A DNA stretch of 64,000 bases, taken from positions 186,001-250,000 of the forward strand of contig NZ_PPSL01000002.1 of assembly GCF_002954265.1 (NCBI RefSeq). The letters are read 5' to 3'. The notes below the pieces were generated by a model. It saw nothing but the letters and a program-made list of their open reading frames with translations, made no database searches and had not been told where the DNA came from. Position 1 is the stretch's first letter. Every line of letters begins with the position of its first letter. Shown here piece by piece: positions 37,087-46,173 of this stretch. The position numbers and the translations under genes were made by a program. This DNA comes from Flavipsychrobacter stenotrophus. GTDB taxonomy: Bacteria > Bacteroidota > Bacteroidia > Chitinophagales > Chitinophagaceae.

Positions 37087-38358
37087 ATGACCATTTCCCA
37101 TTTACTGCTGTATATACTAGGATGCATACTACTGATCGGCTTTTTCGCCGGTACAGAGATCGCATTCATATCGGCAAACAAGCTCAACATCGAACTCAGG
37201 AAAAAACAAGGCAAATTCTCCGGGCAGATACTGGCAAGGTTTATGGAGAACCCCTCTGAATTTATCGGCACCAGCCTTGTTGGCGTCAATGTATTAGTTG
37301 TTATTTATGGTCTGTTGCTCTCACAGACCACAGAACTCATCTTGAAGAATTACAGCATACACCTCTCTGAATATCCAAAACTGGCAGTTGACACACTTAT
37401 TGCCACCGTGGTTATCCTCATCTTCGCAGAGTTTCTTCCCAAAGCCATCTTCAGGTCTAAGGCAGAGGTAGTACTTACCATATTCGCAGTACCCATGCTG
37501 CTCATGTATTACCTGTTCTTCCCCATTGCCAAGGTATTCGTTTCTATTTCAGAATTTATACTTAAATATCTCTTCAATGTGAAGATTAAAGAGAATAAGC
37601 AGGTATTTAACCGCGTAGATCTTGAAGTATTTGTAAAGCAAGGCATGCATGGCCATGAAAATGAGAACGGGGAAGTAAATGCCGAACTGTTTGAAAATGC
37701 ACTCTACCTTGTAAACGTGCGTATCCGTAAATGTATGGTTCCCCGCAATGAGGTGGAAGCCATTGACATTAACACCACCACGGTAGAGGAAGCTAGACAA
37801 AAATTCATCCAGACCAAACTGTCCAAGATCATTGTTTATAACGACACTATCGACGACATTGTGGGCTATATACACCACCTGGACCTTAACAGAAGACCCG
37901 GTGAAGTAAAAGAGATCTTGCACACTATCACTGCTATACCCGAGGCTATGAGTGCTGTAGACCTTATGAACAGGTTTACCAAAGAGCGCAAGAGCATAGC
38001 ATGGGTGGTAGACGAGTTTGGCGGTACAGCCGGAATAGTAACTATGGAAGATGTGCTGGAGGAAATATTCGGCGACATCAATGATGAATACGACATTGAA
38101 GAGCACGTGGAGAAACAACTGGCGGAAAATGAGTACATCTTCTCAGGCAGGCTGGAGCTCGACTACCTTAATGAAAAGTATGGATTCGAGTTCCCTACTG
38201 AGCAATCAGAAACTTTATCTGGCTACATCATTGCCGGGCACGAGACGATACCAAAGATCAAGGAACAGATCATACTCGACGATTACGAATTTGACATTCT
38301 GCTGGTGACCGATACTCGTATTGAAACCGTGAAAATGAAAGTATTGAGCAGGAAATAA
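37087..38358 (+). CDS. CorC/HlyC family transporter (CNNM and CBS domains)
   Basis: This 423-aa inner-membrane protein has the HlyC/CorC layout. An N-terminal CNNM domain with about four membrane segments (LLLYILGCILLIGFFAGTEIAFIS) spans residues 1-180. Two CBS domains follow (VRIRKCMVPRNEVEAID; SIAWVVDEFGGTAGIVTMED), then a C-terminal CorC_HlyC domain (GRLELDYLNEKYGFEFP..TLSGYIIA) at about 335-420. Members act in Mg2+/Co2+ movement; a haemolysin role is not supported for most. The gene stands alone with its own promoter. Gliding protein GldE has the same layout, but nothing here shows that role. Confidence 0.9.
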   Translation: MTISHLLLYILGCILLIGFFAGTEIAFISANKLNIELRKKQGKFSGQILARFMENPSEFIGTSLVGVNVLVVIYGLLLSQTTELILKNYSIHLSEYPKLAVDTLIATVVILIFAEFLPKAIFRSKAEVVLTIFAVPMLLMYYLFFPIAKVFVSISEFILKYLFNVKIKENKQVFNRVDLEVFVKQGMHGHENENGEVNAELFENALYLVNVRIRKCMVPRNEVEAIDINTTTVEEARQKFIQTKLSKIIVYNDTIDDIVGYIHHLDLNRRPGEVKEILHTITAIPEAMSAVDLMNRFTKERKSIAWVVDEFGGTAGIVTMEDVLEEIFGDINDEYDIEEHVEKQLAENEYIFSGRLELDYLNEKYGFEFPTEQSETLSGYIIAGHETIPKIKEQIILDDYEFDILLVTDTRIETVKMKVLSRK

Positions 38359-38424
38359 TGCATTGCAGCAGTAAGGGTAATTTACTTTTCAGGAAACACT
38401 TTTTAGTTTTAACTTTTGACTTTT

Positions 38425-38949
38425 ATGATCCAGCGCCCGTTCAATCTTACCCAGTGGATAGAAGATAACCGCCACCTGCTAAAGCCACCTGTCGGCAATC
38501 AGAATGTTTATAAAGAAGCGGGTGATTTCATTGTAATGATAGTAGGCGGGCCAAACAGCCGCAAAGATTTTCATTTCAATAACAGTGAAGAACTATTCTA
38601 CCAGCTGGAGGGCGATGTAGCCGTTCGCATAGTTGAAGATGGCAAAATAGTTACGGTCCCAATTAAGCAGGGCGATATGTTTCTGCTGCCGGGCAAAGTG
38701 CCGCACAATCCGCAACGCGGGCCGGGTACAATAGGTCTCGTGATAGAAAAGAAACGCGATGCAAGCGAGGTAGACGGTTTTATGTGGTTTTGCGAGAACT
38801 GTAGCGAGAAGCTATACGAAGAGTTTATGAATGTATCTGACATAGTAAAACAACTGCCACCTGTAATGGAAGCTTTTTATGCGGATGAACATAAACGTAC
38901 CTGCAAAAAATGCGGCACTGTAATGGAACCACCCGCTATTCTTAAATAA
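38425..38949 (+). CDS. nbaC: 3-hydroxyanthranilate 3,4-dioxygenase
   Basis: This 174-aa cupin enzyme opens the ring of 3-hydroxyanthranilate with O2, the step leading to quinolinate in kynurenine catabolism or NAD synthesis. The ATG at 38425 is preferred over a TTG three codons upstream. The Fe(II) ligands H50, E56 and H94 are visible (DFHFNNSEELFYQ; GKVPHNPQRGP), as are the substrate-side RxxR-like residues. The C-terminal rubredoxin-like iron site has both Cys pairs, C123/C126 (CENC) and C160/C163 (CKKC), typical of the bacterial form. No other kynurenine-pathway gene is adjacent. A terminator follows. Confidence 0.93.
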   Translation: MIQRPFNLTQWIEDNRHLLKPPVGNQNVYKEAGDFIVMIVGGPNSRKDFHFNNSEELFYQLEGDVAVRIVEDGKIVTVPIKQGDMFLLPGKVPHNPQRGPGTIGLVIEKKRDASEVDGFMWFCENCSEKLYEEFMNVSDIVKQLPPVMEAFYADEHKRTCKKCGTVMEPPAILK

Positions 38950-38966
38950 GACAAATCATTTTTTAT

Positions 38967-39006
38967 AAATTGAAAAGATCGCCACCACGGCGGTCTTTTC
39001 AATTTT
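38967..39006 (+). terminator. Terminator of the dioxygenase gene
   Basis: A 17-bp stem (AAATTGAAAAGA with TCTTTTCAATTT outside, CGCC with GGCG inside) with a 5-nt loop is followed by further T residues, 18 bp past the stop codon. The rest of the gap to 39258 holds only a -7-like box. Confidence 0.8.
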
Positions 39007-39219
39007 CCTTTATTATACTGCTACCAAGATAGTTTTATACGCCAACTCATTGCGTGCTCAAACACGAAAAATACCCTTTGAGGTTCTTTGCGCCCCATCC
39101 CTGCGACAACCGCGTCTAAACATTTATATACGGCGAAAATTATTAACTAAATGCTAATCATCATGCATAATTGTACTGTTTCCTAACCTTCTTATGACAG
39201 AAGAATGAGATTTTATTGG

Positions 39220-39227
39220 TATTTTTG
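39220..39227 (+). promoter_or_regulatory. -7 box TATTTTTG of the NHL-repeat gene
   Basis: TATTTTTG fits TAnnTTTG, predicting a leader of about 25 nt before the ATG at 39259. No clear -33 TTTG was found at the expected distance, and the region is T-rich, so support is moderate. Confidence 0.4.
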
Positions 39228-39258
39228 TTGATATAACCTATATTTTTAAAATGTCCTT

Positions 39259-41466
39259 ATGACTAATGCCCGATATACATTACCTGGTCTTATCCTACTG
39301 ATAATATGCTCCTTTACCGCTAATGCCCAGATAATAAGGACTATAGCCGGAACAGGTGTTTACAGCAGTGCATTTGTGGGTGACGGCGGACCGGCAAAAA
39401 TTGCGGGTTTAGGCTGCCCTTACGCTGTTTTTGTTGATACAAACGGTATCCTCTACTTTACAGACAATGCCAACCATGTAGTTAAAAAAGTGACACGCAA
39501 TGGTATCATAACCACAATTTGTGGCAATGGGGTGCCTGTATATGGCGGCGATGGCGGCCCTGCTACGGCGGCTTCATTGGCTGCACCTACAGCAATAATC
39601 ATGGACCCGGCAGGTAATCTCATTATTGGCGATGCCGGCAACAAAGTGGTGAGAAAGATCAACTCCGCAGGTATTATTTCAACTATAGCGGGTACACATG
39701 CCTTTGTGCCGGTTGGTGGAGATGGCGGACCGGCTACCGATGCGGGGCTGGGGTCGGTAAGTGGCCTTGCATATGATGCAGCAGGCAATTTGTATATAGC
39801 TGATGGCAATACTAAAGTGCGCAAGGTAAATACCGCAGGAATCATATCTACCGTAGCCGGCAATGGCGCACTAGGTAATGCCGGCAACGGCGGCCAGGCA
39901 ACAGCGGCTTCTTTTGATGGCATATCTGATATAGCATTTGACGCGGCAGGAAATATGTATATCGCGGAAAAAAACAGCTTTACCGTGCGTAAGGTAAATA
40001 CTGCAGGTATTATTACAGCCTATGCAGGATTAGGCCCTGCTTCCTCTGGCTCTACCGGCGATGGCGGCCCCGCTTCCGCGGCAAGGCTTAACGGAACAGC
40101 AGGGCTCAGATTCGATACCGCAGGCAACCTTTACCTTACAGAACAAAATGTACACAAAATAAGAAGGATAAACCCCGCAGGTATCATTTCTACTTATGCA
40201 GGAAGTATAAGTGCGGGATTTGCAGGTGACGGCGGACCTGCTACAACTGCCCGCTTTAACTACCCATCACAAATTTGCTTTGACAAAAGAGGGAATATGT
40301 ACATCACCGACAAAGGTATACAAGGCCCAAGCGGATCGCCCTGGGGACACCGTATACGGCAGATATACAAGGTCGATACATTCCACATAAGTGTGGCCCC
40401 AAGCCCTGTGCTATGTGGTAATACCGCGGCTACATTCACTGCACATCCTACACAAGCTTATTATACTTACGTGTACAAGTGGTTTGTAAATAACCTGCCT
40501 GTTGGCACCAACTCAGCCACATATGCGTCTACAACTGTCCATAATCAGGATACCGTGATCTGCAATATAATTGACACCGCCAATGGCGGCATGTTGCTGG
40601 CCAAATCAGATACGATTATCATGACCGTACTGCCACCGATTTTGCCGTTGGTACATGTAACCCACTCCGGCGACACTATTTGCGCGGGATTGACCATGAC
40701 GTTTTCTGCCACCGCTACTAACGGAGGAACTGCACCTGTTTTCAAATGGTATGTAAACGGTGTCTACATGTGGACCGGCACCATGTTTGCCTACATCCCT
40801 GTAACAGGCGATTTTGTTACCTGTGTATTGACCAGCAATGACCCATGCGCTTTCCCCGTTACATCTCATGTAGATATTCCCCTAACGGTAATACCCAGCT
40901 TCAGGCCCTACATACACATACATGCAGACCCGGACACTGTTGTAGCCTACTGGAGCCAGATCATCACATTGTTCAGCAACCTTACTTACAGTGGCACAGC
41001 ACCTACATTTCAGTGGTACAATAACCACGGGCCTATTGCCGGTGAGACTAACAACTTCTACCAGCAAGCAATGTATGGCCCCGACACTTTCTATTGCATC
41101 ATGCATAGCAACGGTTACTGTGCCGTGCCCGATTTTGATACCAGCAACATCATCTACATCAGCACGGGAAAACTGGCTGTAGAAGACCTGGCAACACAAT
41201 CGGCTAGTTTCACTATCTACCCTAACCCCAATAACGGGCATTTCACACTAAAGGGTATTATCCATGATGGCAAATCCGGCAGCGTTAGTGTTGATGTGAA
41301 AAACGTACTCGGTCAATCTGTGTATACGTCTACTATCAACCACACAGGCAAGGCAATTGAGCAATCCATTGACTTGGGGAATGATCTCCCACCCGGCATG
41401 TATTACCTGATGACTAGCGATAGTCACGGTAATCGAGCGATCCCTTTTTTAGTACATAGTCATTAG
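39259..41466 (+). CDS. NHL-repeat secreted protein with T9SS sorting domain
   Basis: This 735-aa exported protein has a signal peptide ending at TANAQ (about residue 24). Residues 25-370 are NHL beta-propeller repeats, each with a pattern like ISTIAGTG..GDGGPATAA..P..I..D..GNLYIAD.....VRKV. Ig-like domains follow (about 380-630, with paired Cys such as VLCGNTAATF and TICAGLTMTF). The T9SS type A sorting domain ends the protein (FTIYPNPNNGHFTLKG). Such NHL proteins are common, poorly characterised surface proteins in this phylum; the propeller probably binds protein or sugar. No catalytic site is seen. The neighbouring genes do not suggest a pathway. Confidence 0.9.
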   Translation: MTNARYTLPGLILLIICSFTANAQIIRTIAGTGVYSSAFVGDGGPAKIAGLGCPYAVFVDTNGILYFTDNANHVVKKVTRNGIITTICGNGVPVYGGDGGPATAASLAAPTAIIMDPAGNLIIGDAGNKVVRKINSAGIISTIAGTHAFVPVGGDGGPATDAGLGSVSGLAYDAAGNLYIADGNTKVRKVNTAGIISTVAGNGALGNAGNGGQATAASFDGISDIAFDAAGNMYIAEKNSFTVRKVNTAGIITAYAGLGPASSGSTGDGGPASAARLNGTAGLRFDTAGNLYLTEQNVHKIRRINPAGIISTYAGSISAGFAGDGGPATTARFNYPSQICFDKRGNMYITDKGIQGPSGSPWGHRIRQIYKVDTFHISVAPSPVLCGNTAATFTAHPTQAYYTYVYKWFVNNLPVGTNSATYASTTVHNQDTVICNIIDTANGGMLLAKSDTIIMTVLPPILPLVHVTHSGDTICAGLTMTFSATATNGGTAPVFKWYVNGVYMWTGTMFAYIPVTGDFVTCVLTSNDPCAFPVTSHVDIPLTVIPSFRPYIHIHADPDTVVAYWSQIITLFSNLTYSGTAPTFQWYNNHGPIAGETNNFYQQAMYGPDTFYCIMHSNGYCAVPDFDTSNIIYISTGKLAVEDLATQSASFTIYPNPNNGHFTLKGIIHDGKSGSVSVDVKNVLGQSVYTSTINHTGKAIEQSIDLGNDLPPGMYYLMTSDSHGNRAIPFLVHSH

Positions 41467-41491
41467 TCCATACTAGATAGTCCGCCCATCT

Positions 41492-41529
41492 ATATTATAG
41501 ATCCTGCCAACTGGCAGGATCTATAATAT
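41492..41529. terminator. Perfect 18-bp inverted repeat after the NHL gene
   Basis: ATATTATAGATCCTGCCA and its exact complement are separated by only AC. It lies 25 bp past the stop codon. No T run follows on the plus strand, so it may end transcription weakly or act as a different hairpin element. Confidence 0.6.
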
Positions 41530-41582
41530 CAGCTATGCCCATCGTTACTATCTACATCTATTATCCAAATCACCTTCGTCGG

Positions 41583-41687
<105 letters not shown>

Positions 41688-41690
41688 GAT

Positions 41691-41698
41691 TATCTTTG
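41691..41698 (+). promoter_or_regulatory. -7 box TATCTTTG of the glycosyltransferase gene
   Basis: An exact TAnnTTTG match lies between the heptamer array and the GTG start at 41703. The start site would fall at about the first codon, so the transcript may be leaderless. The -33 region would lie inside the array, which has no TTTG. Confidence 0.5.
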
Positions 41699-41702
41699 CC
41701 CC

Positions 41703-42833
41703 GTGCTGAGTACAATAGTTTTCTGGGCGTTCGTAGGATGGGCTGTAATACAGGTATTGTATGCGGTCTTCTTATTCCTGCGTTTTTTCAGGTTGCCTGC
41801 ACATAATGAAACTATTGAACCGGCAAGAATGCAAGGTGTAAGTATCGTCATCTGTGCAAAAAACGAAGCAGATAACCTGCGCAAACACCTGCCGGGCATC
41901 CTTACCCAAAACTATAGTCATAACAATTCCCTGCTCTATGAAGTGATTGTAGTAAATGATTGCTCTGATGATACTACGCATGAGGTGTTAGCAAGCCTTC
42001 AAATGCAATATCCGCACCTGCGCGAGATCATTATAACACCCGACACACAGCGCACAGTGGTTGGTAAGAAATTTGCTCTCAGCACCGGCGTTACTAATAC
42101 CACACACAACTGGATATTATTGACCGACGCAGATTGCGAACCCGCTTCAGATAGTTGGCTTGCAAAAATGGTTGCACCACTTGCTCAGGGAAAAGAAATT
42201 GTTGCAGGGTATGCAGCACATAAGCCAGCTCCGGGACTGCTCAATAAGTTCATTCGCTGGGAGACCACGCATACATTTCTGCAACTTTCTACCTATGCTA
42301 TGATAGGCAAACCCTACCTGGCTATCGGTCGCAACCTGGCATGCACAAAGGCCGTATGTCTGCGCGCCTACAATTCACCCTTATGGACTGCAGGCCCTAC
42401 CGGCGATGATGATCTGCTGGTAAAAGAATCGGCCACTAAAGAGAATATGGCGTTGGTAACAGACCCTTCTGCACGTACCTGTTCCATAGCGAGGGAATCC
42501 TTCAGCACATGGCGGAAACAGAAACAAAGGCACACCTCCGATGGCAAACATTACCACCCTGCGGTACAGGTACTGCTGTCACTCTATGGCATATCGCAGG
42601 CCGCTGTATGGGTATACTTTGTTTACCTTGTATTCACTCCCTATTGGCAGGTAGCTGCAATTATATTGTTGGTGCGCTGCCTTATCTATTGGTTGTTATG
42701 GGCAGGAGTAGCTAACCGACTAAAAGAAAAAAACATCATTTACCTGCTCCCATTATTTGATATAGGCTGGATGCTCTATAACTTTGCCTTTCTACCATAC
42801 ATACTTCAAAAAAACAAACAGCATTGGACATAA
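41703..42833 (+). CDS. Family 2 glycosyltransferase, membrane-bound
   Basis: This 376-aa protein transfers a sugar from a nucleotide-sugar donor, probably to a lipid or surface glycan. The start is a GTG. An N-terminal membrane segment (about 1-27) precedes the GT-A domain: VSIVICAKNEADNLRKHLP, VIVVNDCSDDTT (donor site), ILLTDADCEP (DxD-type metal site) and GPTGDDDLLVKES (catalytic acid region). Three hydrophobic segments at about 285-365 anchor the C-terminus. Its last 10 bp overlap the rsmG start, so the two are cotranscribed. The acceptor and product are unknown. Transcription may be affected by the heptamer array upstream. Confidence 0.87.
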   Translation: MLSTIVFWAFVGWAVIQVLYAVFLFLRFFRLPAHNETIEPARMQGVSIVICAKNEADNLRKHLPGILTQNYSHNNSLLYEVIVVNDCSDDTTHEVLASLQMQYPHLREIIITPDTQRTVVGKKFALSTGVTNTTHNWILLTDADCEPASDSWLAKMVAPLAQGKEIVAGYAAHKPAPGLLNKFIRWETTHTFLQLSTYAMIGKPYLAIGRNLACTKAVCLRAYNSPLWTAGPTGDDDLLVKESATKENMALVTDPSARTCSIARESFSTWRKQKQRHTSDGKHYHPAVQVLLSLYGISQAAVWVYFVYLVFTPYWQVAAIILLVRCLIYWLLWAGVANRLKEKNIIYLLPLFDIGWMLYNFAFLPYILQKNKQHWT

Positions 42834-43459
42834 TCTTAAAATACTTTGCCGACTTCAATGATACTCAGCTGCAGCAATTGCAGCAACTGGAAGAATTGTA
42901 TAAACACTGGAACGAGCAGATCAATGTGATATCCCGTAAGGATATCGACTCGCTCTATGAAAGGCATGTGCTGCATTCCTTGTCCATAGCCGTGCTATGC
43001 AATTTTGAGCCGGGTACGCAGGTAGTGGATATCGGCACAGGTGGCGGCTTTCCGGGCATACCGCTGGCCATATTCTTCCCCGAGGTCAACTTCCTGCTGA
43101 CGGATAGCATCGGTAAGAAAATAAAGGTGGTCAACGAAGTAGCCAATGCCATAGGTTTAAAAAATGTTACAGCAGTACATAGCCGTGTAGAAGACATAAA
43201 GGGCCGCACGTTCGACTATGCTGTATCTCGTGCAGTGGCGCCGCTGGGTGATCTCTGGCGGTGGGTGAACCCATTGCTGAGACCGGGCCAAATGAGTGAA
43301 GAATTACCAAACGGACTTATCTGCCTGAAAGGTGGTGACCTGGATAAAGAGATCACAGAGTCCGGGTTAAAAGAAATTGTGCAGGCGTGGGAGGTAGACA
43401 ATATTTTCGACGAAGAATCGTTTAGAGAGAAGTATGTTATATATGTACCGAAGAAATAG
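42824..43459 (+). CDS. rsmG: 16S rRNA (guanine(527)-N7)-methyltransferase RsmG
   Basis: This 211-aa enzyme methylates G527 of 16S rRNA using S-adenosylmethionine. The SAM-binding loop is clear (VVDIGTGGGFPGIPLAIFFP, about residues 67-86), along with the RsmG pattern NVISRKDIDSLYERHVLHSL and the downstream AVSRAVAPL. The length is normal for the family. The start is the TTG at 42824, overlapping the preceding glycosyltransferase by 10 bp; the expected N-terminus (DIILKYF) begins there. It is coupled to the glycosyltransferase gene, with no link in function. Confidence 0.95.
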   Translation: MDIILKYFADFNDTQLQQLQQLEELYKHWNEQINVISRKDIDSLYERHVLHSLSIAVLCNFEPGTQVVDIGTGGGFPGIPLAIFFPEVNFLLTDSIGKKIKVVNEVANAIGLKNVTAVHSRVEDIKGRTFDYAVSRAVAPLGDLWRWVNPLLRPGQMSEELPNGLICLKGGDLDKEITESGLKEIVQAWEVDNIFDEESFREKYVIYVPKK

Positions 43460-43534
43460 GCAATAATATATTTTTTGTTTTATTGCGAAAACATATTAAT
43501 TTTACTTCAACACATAACTTAATACGTATTCCCT

Positions 43535-44647
43535 ATGAGAAAGCTACTATACGTTGCGTCTATTGCAGGCTTCATCACCTTTATGATCTCTTGCCACAAG
43601 AGCAACATCCAGGCTCCTGCAGGTACTACCACTGTAGAACTACCTGCTACAGCTGCAAGATATTACAATGCACAAACCGAAGGCTATAACCCCGGCATCA
43701 ATGACAAAGCTACATTGGGCAGGGTATTGTTTTATGATGGACACCTGTCGGTAAACAACGTTATTTCGTGCGGTAGCTGCCACAAGCAGGCCAGGGGCTT
43801 TGCCGATGGCAAGCAGTTCAGCACAGGCTTTGAAGGGCGGCTAACAGGTCGTAATTCTCAAAGTATTGCCAACTTAAAAGGCTCTGATACTTCTTTCTAC
43901 ACCAACTTCCTTTCCGGCACCAATTTCCCGCTGTTCTGGGATGGCAGGGAAAATATAGTTACCAACCTGGTCAACAGGCCTATTACCAACCACGTGGAAA
44001 TGGGCATAGACGATGCGTCTGTACTGCCGGGCAAACTGGCTGCACTGCCTTTCTACCCACCACTCTTCCAGAAAGCATATGGAGATGCTACTATCACATC
44101 AGGGCGTATATCTGAGTGCGTGGCTGCGTTTCTGGTGTCTATTCAGGCACATAACACTAAATTCGACAGGTACAAAAACGGCGATATGACCGCGCTGAAT
44201 GCTTTAGAAACTCAAGGCCTGAACCTGTTTACAACAAAGTACAATTGCGATAATTGCCACCGCGTAATGACCAACAATTACTATTCATCTGGCTTTGTAG
44301 ATATAGGCCTTGATGAGACACCTTCTGATAAGGGTAATGGTAATGTTACAGGCAACAGCTTCGATGATGGCAAATTCGGCATACCTAGCCTACGCAATAT
44401 TGCACTCACGGGGCCATACATGCATGATGGCAGGTTCAAGACGCTTAATGATGTGTTGAATCACTACAGCCATGGCATACAGAATAGTCCTAACCTTGAT
44501 ATACTCTTGAAAAGTAATGATAACAAAGCCCGCGCTATGGACATATCTGAGCAAGAAAAACAGGCATTGATCGCTTTCCTCAATACGCTTACTGATTATT
44601 CTATGATCAGCGACCCTAAATTCTCTAACCCCTTTAAAACTAACTAA
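43535..44647 (+). CDS. Di-haem cytochrome c peroxidase family lipoprotein
   Basis: This 370-aa exported protein of the MauG/bacterial cytochrome c peroxidase family has a lipoprotein signal (FMISC, Cys20). Two haem c sites are visible: C79-GS-C82-H83 and C238-DN-C241-H242. TGPYMHDGRF provides a likely axial Met in the C-terminal haem domain. The family reduces H2O2 to water with electrons from cytochrome c; some members oxidise other substrates. It is followed after 3 bp by a small outer-membrane protein gene and then its paralogue, so a three-gene unit is likely. Peroxidase activity is inferred from the family. Confidence 0.9.
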   Translation: MRKLLYVASIAGFITFMISCHKSNIQAPAGTTTVELPATAARYYNAQTEGYNPGINDKATLGRVLFYDGHLSVNNVISCGSCHKQARGFADGKQFSTGFEGRLTGRNSQSIANLKGSDTSFYTNFLSGTNFPLFWDGRENIVTNLVNRPITNHVEMGIDDASVLPGKLAALPFYPPLFQKAYGDATITSGRISECVAAFLVSIQAHNTKFDRYKNGDMTALNALETQGLNLFTTKYNCDNCHRVMTNNYYSSGFVDIGLDETPSDKGNGNVTGNSFDDGKFGIPSLRNIALTGPYMHDGRFKTLNDVLNHYSHGIQNSPNLDILLKSNDNKARAMDISEQEKQALIAFLNTLTDYSMISDPKFSNPFKTN

Positions 44648-44650
44648 TTA

Positions 44651-45346
44651 ATGAGAAAAATATTTCTTGCTGCCATCCTCTCCGCAGGATGCTTAAGCTC
44701 TGCGTTTGCACAAACCGACAATATCAACACCCCTAAAGAGAAACTATACAATCATGTCTTTGGTGTGCAGCTGAATGACCTGATGAGACAGATTTTCACC
44801 TTCAATAACAGCACTGCGGCAGCCAACACTAACCCGTTTCTTTTTACTTACAATATCAATCGCGTAAAGAGCGGCTGGGGACTAAGAGCAGGCCTGGGTA
44901 TGACCATTAACTCATCTACTACCAATGATAATGTTACCAAGCGTACGTCAGATATAAACGATATGCAGTTCAGATTGGGTGTAGAGAAGGCATTCTCTTT
45001 ATCTAACAAATGGAGCACAGGCGTGGGTATAGACGGTGTTATAAAAACTAATGACGACAAGACAACAGCGGTAACCAATAGTGGCTACATATACACTACC
45101 AACACTGTTTCTAAGTTTACAACCCTTGGCGCGGGTGGGATGGCATGGCTGCGCTACCATCTTACCGACAGAATATTGCTGGGTACAGAAACCAGCTTCT
45201 ACTACCTGCGTGGCAGTAACAAGCAAACCATCACCACCTCTAACAACGGCCCATTCGGCAATGTAGATGAGACCAAAACAGATGATGATGTTACGGAAGG
45301 TAAGATCAGCGTGCCTGTAGTGTTCTACATCTCGGTAAAATTCTAG
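44651..45346 (+). CDS. Outer-membrane beta-barrel-like protein, first of two paralogues
   Basis: This 231-aa protein has a signal peptide (cleavage near SAFAQ) and alternating hydrophobic strands ending in a barrel-like VFYISVKF. It starts 3 bp after the peroxidase stop codon. It matches the next gene over most of its length: NHVFGVQLNDLMRQIFTFNN here corresponds to DHYIGVQINELTKQILGVNN there. No enzyme motif is seen. The function is unknown; it may be a small porin-like or structural protein used with the peroxidase. Confidence 0.8.
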   Translation: MRKIFLAAILSAGCLSSAFAQTDNINTPKEKLYNHVFGVQLNDLMRQIFTFNNSTAAANTNPFLFTYNINRVKSGWGLRAGLGMTINSSTTNDNVTKRTSDINDMQFRLGVEKAFSLSNKWSTGVGIDGVIKTNDDKTTAVTNSGYIYTTNTVSKFTTLGAGGMAWLRYHLTDRILLGTETSFYYLRGSNKQTITTSNNGPFGNVDETKTDDDVTEGKISVPVVFYISVKF

Positions 45347-45377
45347 TTCACCGGTTATTGCTTATACATACTGCCAC

Positions 45378-46022
45378 ATGAAGAACATAATAATAGCGGC
45401 ATTGCTCTCCATTAGCTCAGTGGGCTTATGCCGTGCGCAAGACGATGCAGATCCACCCAGAAAACCGCACCAATTCGACCATTATATTGGCGTACAGATC
45501 AATGAACTGACCAAGCAAATCCTCGGCGTCAACAATACCAGTACAGTTGCCGACAACCCATACTTGTTTACATACCATCTCACAGAGCGCTCTTCAGGGC
45601 TAGGTTTCCGCGTGGGCAGCGGGTTTAACTATATTTCTCAAACCCTTGATGGTGGCGGAAAATCTACAGTGAAATCATTCAATTGCCGCATTGGATTTGA
45701 GAAGACTTTCAAGTTGTCAGATAAATGGAGTACCGGTGTCGGACTAGACCTATTGTATAAAAACGTAGATACTTCTTACGATCAGCAATCTGCATACGGA
45801 TATAAACAAACTTATAAAAGCAAAAAGATAGGTGCCGGTCCAATGGGCTGGCTAAGGTATAGTTTGTCGAAAAAAATTCTTGTTGGCACTGAAATAAGCA
45901 TGTACTACCTTACCGGAAATGACAAAATGACAAGTAGCTACACCAGCGCCGATTCAGACGAAAAAGTATCTGAATTCAAATTCAATCTTCCGGTCGTTTT
46001 CTTCCTTTCCATGAAGTTGTAA
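45378..46022 (+). CDS. Outer-membrane beta-barrel-like protein, second paralogue
   Basis: This 214-aa protein starts at an ATG 31 bp after the first paralogue and has a signal peptide (cleavage near CRAQ). It shares the strand pattern LFTYHLTERSSGLGFRVGSG, the KWSTGVGLDLLYK segment and the C-terminal VVFFLSMKL with its neighbour. The pair arose by tandem duplication. The function is unknown. A perfect hairpin that probably ends transcription from both sides follows at 46059-46092. Confidence 0.8.
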   Translation: MKNIIIAALLSISSVGLCRAQDDADPPRKPHQFDHYIGVQINELTKQILGVNNTSTVADNPYLFTYHLTERSSGLGFRVGSGFNYISQTLDGGGKSTVKSFNCRIGFEKTFKLSDKWSTGVGLDLLYKNVDTSYDQQSAYGYKQTYKSKKIGAGPMGWLRYSLSKKILVGTEISMYYLTGNDKMTSSYTSADSDEKVSEFKFNLPVVFFLSMKL

Positions 46023-46058
46023 GAACCAACCCAACTCATAAAGGCTATTCTTTTTCAC

Positions 46059-46092
46059 AGATTTGACAACTTTTTTAAAAGTTGTCAAATCT
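46059..46092. terminator. Bidirectional hairpin, first copy of a repeated element
   Basis: A perfect 16-bp palindromic stem with AGATTTGACAACTTTT as its left arm lies between convergent genes. The T and A runs at the stem top and ends suit termination on both strands. The same arm sequence makes a second hairpin at 56970-57003, also between convergent genes. Confidence 0.7.
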
Positions 46093-46117
46093 TACATACT
46101 CCACGCCCAACACCAAC

Positions 46118-46173
46118 CTATCTACTATCTACTATCTACTTACGACTTACGACTTACGACTTACGACTTACGA
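46118..46173. repeat. 7-bp tandem repeat overlapping the SdpB-like stop codon
   Basis: Three CTATCTA units (46118-46138) are followed by five CTTACGA units (46139-46173). The array encodes the last residues of the SdpB-like protein (SRKS) and its TAA stop (46161-46163). A change in unit number would alter the C-terminus or the reading frame. Confidence 0.85.

Noticed and set aside
37549-38118. A 189-codon open frame on the minus strand
   Set aside because: It is wholly antisense to the well-supported CorC-like gene and has no family features.
40882-41241. A 119-codon open frame on the minus strand
   Set aside because: It lies opposite the Ig-like and T9SS regions of the NHL-repeat gene, which have clear domain structure; no features support it.
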